DNA of 64,000 bases, from assembly GCF_041915215.1 (NCBI RefSeq), contig NZ_JAYSBV010000002.1, one strand, 5' to 3'. Made by a program: the position numbers and the translations under genes. Numbering within the stretch: the first letter of the stretch is position 1; every line of letters starts with the position of its first letter. The notes beneath the pieces are model-generated. The model made no database searches. It was not told the DNA's origin and saw only the letters and a program-made list of their open reading frames with translations. Shown in pieces: positions 58,506 through 64,000 of the stretch. The DNA is from Zoogloea sp021286885 (GTDB taxonomy: Bacteria > Pseudomonadota > Gammaproteobacteria > Burkholderiales > Rhodocyclaceae).

Positions 58506-59396
58506 TCAGTCGTCCCCATCCCCCCCCTCGTCGGCCTTGCGTAGTGCCAAGCCCAGCTCGTACAGGGCGTTCTTGGGTGCGCCGGTGATCTCGGCGGCCA
58601 TTCGGGCCGCTTTTTTAATGGGCAGTTCATTCAGCAGCAGCTTGAGCACCCGCTCTGCCTCGGCCGAAACGCCTTCGGTCGGGGGCGCCGCCGAAACCAG
58701 CAAGACGAACTCACCCCGGCTGCGGTTGGGGTCTGCCGCCAACCAAGCGGGGGCCTCGGCCAGGGGCATCCGGGCAATCTGCTCGAACATCTTGGTCAGC
58801 TCCCGGGCCACCACGATCTGCCGACCTTCAGTGAATACCTGGGCCAGATCTGCGAGGCATTCGGCAATCCGATGGGGCGCTTCGTAAAACACCAAAGTGC
58901 CGGGAATGCCCTGCATGGCCTCCAGCTGGGCGCGCCGGGCTGCCGAGCGGGTAGGCAGGAAACCATGAAAGTGGAAAGCACCATCGGCCAGACCTGAGGC
59001 CGACAAGGCCGCAATCGCCGCGCACGCGCCCGGCACCGGCACCACCGGAAAACCGGCCTCCTGCACCCGCGCCACCGCCCGCGCACCGGGATCAGACACC
59101 GCCGGGGTACCCGCATCGGTAATCAAGGCCACATGCTCGCCCGCCTCCAGCAGCTTGATGAGCTGGCCGGCGGCGGATTGCTCGTTATGCTCATGGAGCG
59201 CAAGCAGCTTCGTCCTTATTCCAAAAGCATCCAACAGGCGCTGGCTATGGCGTGTATCCTCTGCGGCGACGGTTCCCACTGTCTTAAGAAGCGCAAGGGC
59301 GCGGAAACTAATGTCATGAAGGTTTCCCAAAGGCGTAGCCACCACATACAATGATGGCATAGCTGCGAGAGGAGATTCTGGAAGTGCGAGTTGCAT
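58506..59396 (-). CDS. rsmI: 16S rRNA 2'-O-ribose C1402 methyltransferase
   Basis: Methylates the 2'-OH of C1402 in the decoding centre with S-adenosylmethionine. The 296-residue tetrapyrrole-methylase-fold protein has the N-terminal LYVVATPLGNLHDISFRAL, the segment DTRHSQRLLDAFGI, VALITDAGTPAVSDPGARAV and LVFYEAPHRIAECLADL. The start could be 59396 or ATG 59360 (MPSLYVVATPLGNL). The first overlaps the divergent yraN start by 13 bases; the second leaves a 23-base gap, which makes it likelier. Confidence 0.94.
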   Translation of the reverse strand: MQLALPESPLAAMPSLYVVATPLGNLHDISFRALALLKTVGTVAAEDTRHSQRLLDAFGIRTKLLALHEHNEQSAAGQLIKLLEAGEHVALITDAGTPAVSDPGARAVARVQEAGFPVVPVPGACAAIAALSASGLADGAFHFHGFLPTRSAARRAQLEAMQGIPGTLVFYEAPHRIAECLADLAQVFTEGRQIVVARELTKMFEQIARMPLAEAPAWLAADPNRSRGEFVLLVSAAPPTEGVSAEAERVLKLLLNELPIKKAARMAAEITGAPKNALYELGLALRKADEGGDGDD

Positions 59397-59821
59397 GGCT
59401 AAACTGGTGGCAAAAGGCCGGGGACGCAGATTGTGGGCGCGCCGCCGTTTCCCCGCAAGCGCCAGCGTTGCGCAAGGGCTCGGCTGCCGAAGAACTGGCC
59501 GCCGGTTTTTTGCGTCGGGAAGGGCTCAGCGTCCTTGAACACAACGCACGCTTCCGGGGCGGAGAGATCGATCTGATTGCCCTGGAGCGGGATGTGCTGG
59601 TCTTTGCAGAAGTGCGCCTGCGCAGCAATCCACGTTACGGCGGTGCCGCCGAGAGCATCACCCCCAGCAAGCAGCGGCGCATTCTGCATGCCGCCGAATG
59701 CTGGCTGCAGGGTGCCGGGCGCGCCCATATTAACCGCCCCTGCCGCTTCGATGCCCTGCTACTCGACGGCCTGGACGAAGCCCGCATCCAGTGGATACGC
59801 GGCGCCTTCGATGCCTCCTGA
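59384..59821 (+). CDS. yraN: YraN/UPF0102 family nuclease-fold protein
   Basis: A 145-residue protein of the endonuclease-like UPF0102 family. The motif GSAAEELAAGFLRREGLSVLEHNARF is followed by GGEIDLIALERDVLVFAEVRLRSNPRYG, which contains the E-x-D and E-V-[RK] catalytic-type residues of the restriction-endonuclease fold. The start is a GTG at 59384 with GAGGAG nine bases upstream. The gene lies divergently to rsmI. Family function is unsettled. Confidence 0.9.
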   Translation: MRVAWLNWWQKAGDADCGRAAVSPQAPALRKGSAAEELAAGFLRREGLSVLEHNARFRGGEIDLIALERDVLVFAEVRLRSNPRYGGAAESITPSKQRRILHAAECWLQGAGRAHINRPCRFDALLLDGLDEARIQWIRGAFDAS

Positions 59822-60174
59822 GCCTGCTGTTTCTGGCGAGCCATAGCCAGGCAAGCCAAGCCGGCCAGGTGTGCGTACTGGTGGATAGCCTGCCCCTGGC
59901 CGGCTTTCAGTTTTACACCGGGCGCCAGTTCTGGGATGAAATGCAGCCCGGCGACCAGCTCAGCCTGCACCGGGAGCCCGACAACCCCCACGATCGCTAC
60001 GCGGTGCGCGTTGATTGGCAGGGCCACCCTCTAGGCCATCTGCCCCGCCCCCATAACCGCCCGGCCGCCCAGGCCCTGGATGCTGGCTACGGGCTTCAGG
60101 CCCGGATCGGCCAGCTTCAAGCCCACCGCAACCCCTGGAAACGCCTCCGAATCGATCTGTGCGCCCTGCCTTAA
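59791..60174 (+). CDS. HIRAN-domain protein with signal peptide
   Basis: A 127-residue protein. Residues 1-24 look like a signal peptide (RRLRCLLSLLFLASHSQASQAG), and the rest is one HIRAN domain: LAGFQFYTGRQFWDEM, PGDQLSLHREPDNPHDRYAVRVDWQGHPLGHLPR, then PAAQALDAGYG. HIRAN modules in HLTF bind DNA 3' ends; the function of secreted single-domain members is not known to me. The start is a GTG at 59791, and the gene overlaps yraN by 31 bases in another frame. Confidence 0.8.
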   Translation: MDTRRLRCLLSLLFLASHSQASQAGQVCVLVDSLPLAGFQFYTGRQFWDEMQPGDQLSLHREPDNPHDRYAVRVDWQGHPLGHLPRPHNRPAAQALDAGYGLQARIGQLQAHRNPWKRLRIDLCALP

Positions 60175-60281
60175 GGCAGCACAGGGCCTCAACATATCTC
60201 GCAATACATCCCCCGCCCGGGAAAGCCCGCCCTGCTGGCTGGCCGGTGTAGAATCCGGCTCAATTTTTCCGGAGTCTGCCC

Positions 60282-60875
60282 ATGGATCTCGTTGCCCGTA
60301 TCGCCCAACAATTCACCGACAGCGCCCAGACCAAGCTGGCTGCCCTTGAATTCATGGCCGACCCCATTGCGGCAGCCATTGAGGCCATGACCCACTGCCT
60401 GATGGATAACGGCAAGATCCTGGCCTGCGGTAACGGGGGCTCGGCCGCCGATGCCCAGCACTTTGCCGCCGAACTGCTCAACCGCTTCGAGATGGAGCGC
60501 CCGCCCCTGGCGGCCCTGGCTCTCACCACCGACAGCTCCACACTCACCTCCATCGCCAACGACTACGACTACACCCAGGTGTTCTCCAAGCAGGTGCGTG
60601 CCCTGGGTCAGCCGGGCGACGTGCTGCTGGCGATTTCCACTAGTGGCAACTCCCCCAACGTGATCGAAGCCATTCACACCGCCCACGAGCGGGAAATGCG
60701 CGTGGTGGCCCTCACCGGCAAGGGCGGCGGCCAGATGACCGAGCTGCTGGGCCCGGACGACATCCACCTGTGCGTGCCCGCCGACCGCACCGCCCGCATT
60801 CAGGAAGTCCACCTGCTCACCCTGCACTGCCTGTGCGATGGCATCGACTGTCTCTTCCTTGGAGTCGAAGAATGA
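60282..60875 (+). CDS. diaA: SIS-domain DnaA initiator-associating protein DiaA
   Basis: A 197-residue sugar-isomerase-fold protein. It reads DNGKILACGNGGSAADAQHFAAELLNRFEMERPPL, followed by ISTSGNSPNVIEAI and a C-terminal helix ending LHCLCDGIDCLFLG. It belongs to the GmhA/DiaA group. The context (yraN before, dolP after, as yraN-diaA-dolP in E. coli) favours DiaA, which stimulates DnaA assembly at oriC, over GmhA of heptose synthesis. The dolP start overlaps its stop by four bases. Confidence 0.85.
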   Translation: MDLVARIAQQFTDSAQTKLAALEFMADPIAAAIEAMTHCLMDNGKILACGNGGSAADAQHFAAELLNRFEMERPPLAALALTTDSSTLTSIANDYDYTQVFSKQVRALGQPGDVLLAISTSGNSPNVIEAIHTAHEREMRVVALTGKGGGQMTELLGPDDIHLCVPADRTARIQEVHLLTLHCLCDGIDCLFLGVEE

Positions 60876-61513
60876 AATTACGCAAATCTGCCCTGACAGC
60901 CCTCCTCGCCCTGGGCTTGGTGCCAGCCCTGCAAGGCTGCTTTCCGGTGGTGGTGGGCGGCGCCGGCATGGCCGTGGCCGTGGCGGTGGATCGCCGCAGT
61001 TCGGGCACCTATATGGATGATGAGTCCATCGAATGGAAGGCCCTCAACCGGATCAACGGAGAGCTGGGCGACAAGGTGCACCTCAACACCACGTCCTACA
61101 ACCGCAAGCTGCTCCTGACCGGCGAAGTCTTCAACGAAGAGAGCCGCGTGACCGCCGAACGCGTCGCCCGGGGCGTGGAAAACGTCAAGGAGGTTGTCAA
61201 TGAGCTGCGAGTGGCGCCCACCAGCGGCCTCGGCAGCCGTAGCAATGACAGCTATATCAGCTCCAAGGTGAAGGCGCGCTTCGTAGATCAGAAAGAATTC
61301 CGCATCCAGCACGTGAAGGTAACCACCGAAGCAGCCACGGTCTACCTGATGGGCATTGTGACCGAGCGGGAGGCCGCCGCCGCCACCGAAATCGCCCGCA
61401 CCACCACGGGCGTTGGCAAGGTGGTCAAGGTGTTCGAGTACATCAGCGCCGAAGAAGCGCGCCGCCTGGACGGCCCCAAGGCAGAAGCCGCCCCCGGCGC
61501 CAGCACGCCTTGA
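60872..61513 (+). CDS. dolP: BON-domain outer-membrane lipoprotein DolP (YraP)
   Basis: A 213-residue predicted lipoprotein with lipobox ALQGC (Cys23). Two BON domains follow: one from about IEWKALNRINGELGDKVHLNTTSYNRKLLLTGEVFNEES and a second from ISSKVKARFVDQKEF to YLMGIVTEREAAAATEIA. DolP binds anionic phospholipids at the division site and helps the BAM complex. The ATG at 60872 overlaps the diaA stop (ATGA). The C-terminal tail is Ala/Pro-rich. Confidence 0.92.
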   Translation: MKLRKSALTALLALGLVPALQGCFPVVVGGAGMAVAVAVDRRSSGTYMDDESIEWKALNRINGELGDKVHLNTTSYNRKLLLTGEVFNEESRVTAERVARGVENVKEVVNELRVAPTSGLGSRSNDSYISSKVKARFVDQKEFRIQHVKVTTEAATVYLMGIVTEREAAAATEIARTTTGVGKVVKVFEYISAEEARRLDGPKAEAAPGASTP

Positions 61514-61520
61514 AGAGGGA

Positions 61521-63527
61521 TCAGTCCGGCGCCAGGGCCTGGCTGAGCTCTGCCAGCAGCTGATGTCGGGCAGACTCCTGATCCAGATGGGCGGCCAAGG
61601 CACTGCAAAACCCCTGGGCATCCACCGCCCCGGGCAAGGTCTTGCGTATCAGCACCCGGGCCATGGGGCCGATATGGCGGGCATACACCTGCTCCACGCG
61701 CCGCTGGCGTTCATCATCCAGATAAAAGGCTACCCGGGTGGTGGGCGCTGCTGGGCGGCTGAAGTCCACCCGCTGGCTGCGCTGCAGGGTCTGGGTGGTC
61801 AGGCTGCGTGAAACACCGGTCAGCTGCGTCACCGAGCTCAAGAACGCCTCCCGGGGCGCCGCATCCGGAATAAGCCCCGCCAACCTCACAAACAGATCCA
61901 CCGGCCCCTGCACCTGGGGCAGGGTACGGCGCACCAGAATGCGGGCCATGGGGCCGATGTGCAAGGTCAGCAGACGCTCGGCGGCCTCCACCATCCCTTC
62001 GGCAATATCCGCCCCAAGCGCAGGGCGCACCAGCGACACATCCTGCACCCCAGCACTGGCCGCCGGCATTTCCCCGCTATAGGCATACAGCTCATGCTCC
62101 CGGGCCTGGGCATCACGTCGTACGCCCAGGGGCAGGAAACCCGGCCCGCCGTGGCGCCGAAGCTGCTGGATCACTTCGTAGTAGGCCCGGGCCACCAGCA
62201 CCTGCCCGGGCTCGGCAAAGCGCATGACCCGAAAGGCGGTGGTGATCCCGTCGCCCAAAATACGCGAGCGGCCTTTGGGGTCGGGAGCCACTTGAACCGG
62301 CCCCAGGTTGATCCCCATATGCACGCCCAGGCCCGCACTGGCCGCTGCATCCCCCAGCTGCACCGCCGTGCGCAGGGCATCTTCTGGATCGCCCACATAA
62401 CAGACGGCGCAGCCCTCGCGGGTATTGACCGCGAGCCGGTTGGAGGGCGGCACCTGGGCAATGGCGTGTTTGAGGATCTGAAGCAACTGGGGGCGATGCC
62501 CCTCCGCAGCCTCCCCCGACAAGCCGGCAAACAAAACCGCCCCGATGAAGGTTCGCGCCTCGGAGGCCGAAATGCCAATCGGCAGCGGCGCCTCCACCGG
62601 TGCATCACCGCCCTCGCCCCCCGTCGGTGGGGCCAGACAGGCCCGCCGAAACTCGGCCACCTGACGCGGGCGGCGCGCCTCTTCGGGGCTCAGAGCCCAA
62701 TCGATGGCCTTGAGCAAGGCCGTCCCAAAGCTTTCCTGATTGGCCACCGCCAGGGCGCTGGGCATGGGATCGTTCTTGACCCGGGCAAAGGCGTCCAAGG
62801 GCAAACGCCCGGTCACCATCCAGTACATGACGCCAGCCAGGGCGTACAAATCAGTCCAGGGGCCCTGGTGGCCATGGCGGTGGTACTGCTCCACCGGGGC
62901 AAAGCCTGGCGACACCACGGCGGTCAGGGCCCCCGCATCCGCTTGGTCATCATGCATGCGGCGGGCCGAACCAAAGTCCAGCAGCACCGGAGAGCCGTCG
63001 GAGCGCATGTAGATGTTGCCAGGCTTGATATCCCGGTGCAGGAAACCCGCCTTGTGGATCACCTCCAGGCCATCCAGCAGGGGCGTCACGATGCGCAGCA
63101 AAGACGCCCGATCAAGGGGCAGACGGCCCACCAGCCACTGTTGCAGGGGCTGGCCGGTTTCATAAGCCATCACCATGTAGGCGGTTTTATTGGCCCGGAA
63201 ATAGCGCAACACCCGCACGATGCCCGGATGGTGGAAACCCGCCAGGGCGCGAGACTCCAGCAAGAAGCGCTGGAGCCCCCACTCAAAGCTGCGCTGGGCT
63301 TCATCGCTGGCCAGCACCAAGGAGGCGTCAGCCCCCCGGGACGCCAGATCCCGGGGCAGGAACTCCTTGATCGCGACCGGGCAGTCCAGATGGGTATCGT
63401 GGGCCAGGTAGGTAATCCCGAACCCACCACTCCCCAGGATTCGCTCAATCCGGTACTCCTGCAACTGGGTGCCTGCAGGCAGGGCGACAGCGCGTGCGGC
63501 TTGATCCACGTTTGCGACTCCGGACAT
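61521..63527 (-). CDS. Serine/threonine protein kinase with cyclase-like domain and duplicated C-terminal module
   Basis: A 668-residue soluble protein with no transmembrane segment. Residues 25-295 form an intact Hanks kinase: Gly loop LGSGGFGITY, Lys54 (VAIKEFLP), alphaC Glu91, HRDIKPGN (Asp166), DFG at 184-186. Residues 325-480 resemble a class III nucleotide cyclase (GINLGPVQV, ILGDGITTAFRVMRFAEPGQVLV), but the first metal-binding position reads VLFAGLSG where an Asp is expected, so cyclase activity is doubtful. The C-terminus repeats a module of about 45 residues (LHIGPMARILVRRTLP at 522 and RHIGPMARVLIRKTLP at 617). Its start overlaps the upstream sensor stop by one base. Confidence 0.85.
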   Translation of the reverse strand: MSGVANVDQAARAVALPAGTQLQEYRIERILGSGGFGITYLAHDTHLDCPVAIKEFLPRDLASRGADASLVLASDEAQRSFEWGLQRFLLESRALAGFHHPGIVRVLRYFRANKTAYMVMAYETGQPLQQWLVGRLPLDRASLLRIVTPLLDGLEVIHKAGFLHRDIKPGNIYMRSDGSPVLLDFGSARRMHDDQADAGALTAVVSPGFAPVEQYHRHGHQGPWTDLYALAGVMYWMVTGRLPLDAFARVKNDPMPSALAVANQESFGTALLKAIDWALSPEEARRPRQVAEFRRACLAPPTGGEGGDAPVEAPLPIGISASEARTFIGAVLFAGLSGEAAEGHRPQLLQILKHAIAQVPPSNRLAVNTREGCAVCYVGDPEDALRTAVQLGDAAASAGLGVHMGINLGPVQVAPDPKGRSRILGDGITTAFRVMRFAEPGQVLVARAYYEVIQQLRRHGGPGFLPLGVRRDAQAREHELYAYSGEMPAASAGVQDVSLVRPALGADIAEGMVEAAERLLTLHIGPMARILVRRTLPQVQGPVDLFVRLAGLIPDAAPREAFLSSVTQLTGVSRSLTTQTLQRSQRVDFSRPAAPTTRVAFYLDDERQRRVEQVYARHIGPMARVLIRKTLPGAVDAQGFCSALAAHLDQESARHQLLAELSQALAPD

Positions 63528-64000
63528 CAGTCGTCAATCATCTGCATGGCCTTTTCCAGGCTACGCCGCATCCGGTTGAAGGAGCTGGCCAGCACAGACA
63601 CTTCATCCTTGCCCGTTTCGGCAAACTCAGGCTGGGAAAAATCCCCGGTGCTCACCTTGTCCGCCACTTCCGACATATGGGAAACGGGCCGGATGATGAG
63701 CCAGGAAAGCATCAGGTTGAGAGCCACAAACACGGCCACGAACACCCCCACCAGGGCATACATGAAGGTTCGGAACGTCCGGGCTGCGTTTTCGAGGGGC
63801 AGCGCCATGGGCACCGACACCACTTGGGCGCCCACGATTTCGTTGAGTTTCCAACCAAAGCCATTCGCCCCCCCATAGGTTTTGACCATGGTGGGTGGCG
63901 CCATATCCGAGGTGGTGTGACAGGCCAGACAGGCTGGCGATTCGATACGGATCGGATGGGCGATATACAAGGCCGGGCCGGTGGGCGTTTCCCGTTCGCC
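63527..64000 (-). CDS. Membrane sensor with CxxCH motif, HAMP domain (N-terminal part outside window)
   Basis: The last 157 residues of a larger protein whose start lies beyond the right edge. The visible part contains a haem-c-binding motif CLACH in a Tll0287/DUF3365-like periplasmic region (AHPIRIESPACLACHTTS, then VGAQVVSVPMALPLENA), one transmembrane helix (FMYALVGVFVAVFVALNLMLSWLII) and a HAMP domain (RPVSHMSEVADKVSTGDFSQPEF) that ends shortly after the HAMP with no output domain. Coupled to the kinase gene by a TGATG overlap, so it is likely to pass a redox or ligand signal to that kinase. Confidence 0.8.
   Translation of the reverse strand, partial: GERETPTGPALYIAHPIRIESPACLACHTTSDMAPPTMVKTYGGANGFGWKLNEIVGAQVVSVPMALPLENAARTFRTFMYALVGVFVAVFVALNLMLSWLIIRPVSHMSEVADKVSTGDFSQPEFAETGKDEVSVLASSFNRMRRSLEKAMQMIDD

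Noticed and set aside
60282..60875. Annotation as phosphoheptose isomerase GmhA
   Set aside because: The fold is shared, but the yraN-diaA-dolP order and absence of heptose genes favour DiaA; GmhA activity is not excluded.
1..64000. Mobile elements, prophage, defence island or CRISPR
   Set aside because: No transposase, integrase, inverted terminal repeat pair, phage gene, Cas gene or repeat-spacer array was seen. Gene order is that of a stable core chromosome.

Overview
The window is a contiguous piece of a high-GC (not counted) chromosome from a free-living, flagellated, respiring betaproteobacterium, probably of the Rhodocyclales (Azospira/Dechloromonas-like). Supporting signs are petABC followed by sspA-sspB, the dnaX-ybaB-recR set with the SRP RNA just upstream, diaA-dolP beside rsmI/yraN, bacteriohemerythrin, two chemoreceptors and c-di-GMP proteins. 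The assignment is inferred from gene content and order. About 63 protein genes, one tRNA and one SRP RNA are tightly packed. I see no insertion sequence, prophage, integron, CRISPR array or plasmid function.

Layout. 1-7.9 kb: putA (cut by the window edge), fbp, a dadA-like dehydrogenase, a PilZ protein, a DUF1992 protein, bacteriohemerythrin, sspB and sspA. 8-10.6 kb: the cytochrome bc1 complex (petC, petB, petA on the minus strand). 10.9-18.3 kb: dacB, a DUF2237 protein, galE, a CaiB-type CoA-transferase, recR, ybaB, dnaX and the 4.5S-type SRP RNA. 18.3-22.9 kb: a Cpx-like envelope-stress island with histidine kinase, response regulator, BepA-like periplasmic protease and Spy/CpxP-like chaperone. 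23-27.8 kb: a spermidine-synthase-like protein, two tandem chemoreceptors and rpmE. 28-33.8 kb: a GT39-type membrane glycosyltransferase, pgi and a peptide-type ABC permease pair. 33.9-43.1 kb: a diguanylate cyclase, lysS, an H-NS-like protein, a thioesterase, tRNA-Tyr, an M23 peptidase, tcdA, an MBL hydrolase, a LysR regulator, a DUF2917 protein and a GST. 43.2-48.3 kb: recQ, a DUF3025 protein, a lipoprotein, pyrC and a cytochrome b561/PepSY pair. 48.7-58.4 kb: an acidic amino acid uptake island (gltI, asparaginase, gltJKL, marC, aauS/aauR-like two-component system) and an orphan branched-chain-type binding protein. 58.5-61.5 kb: rsmI, yraN, a secreted HIRAN protein, diaA and dolP. 61.5-64 kb: a Ser/Thr kinase with a cyclase-like domain and, running off the edge, a haem-motif HAMP sensor.

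How the parts work together. The 18-23 kb island looks like a self-contained envelope stress circuit: phased CpxR-type half-sites lie in front of both the protease and the chaperone. The 48-57 kb island resembles the Pseudomonas AauSR regulon; two TTCGG-N4-CCGAA-type sites and a GG-N10-GC sigma-54 promoter precede gltI. The cytochrome b561/PepSY pair has a Fur-like site on its predicted promoter, suggesting an iron-regulated redox function. The last two genes look like a split transmembrane sensor-kinase.

Most of the window is ordinary core genome. The best candidates for little-described biology are the haem-sensor/Ser-Thr-kinase pair, the secreted HIRAN protein, the Cpx-like regulon with four phased half-sites, the terminator-like hairpins abutting sspA and sspB, and a diguanylate cyclase ending in a FliM-like peptide.
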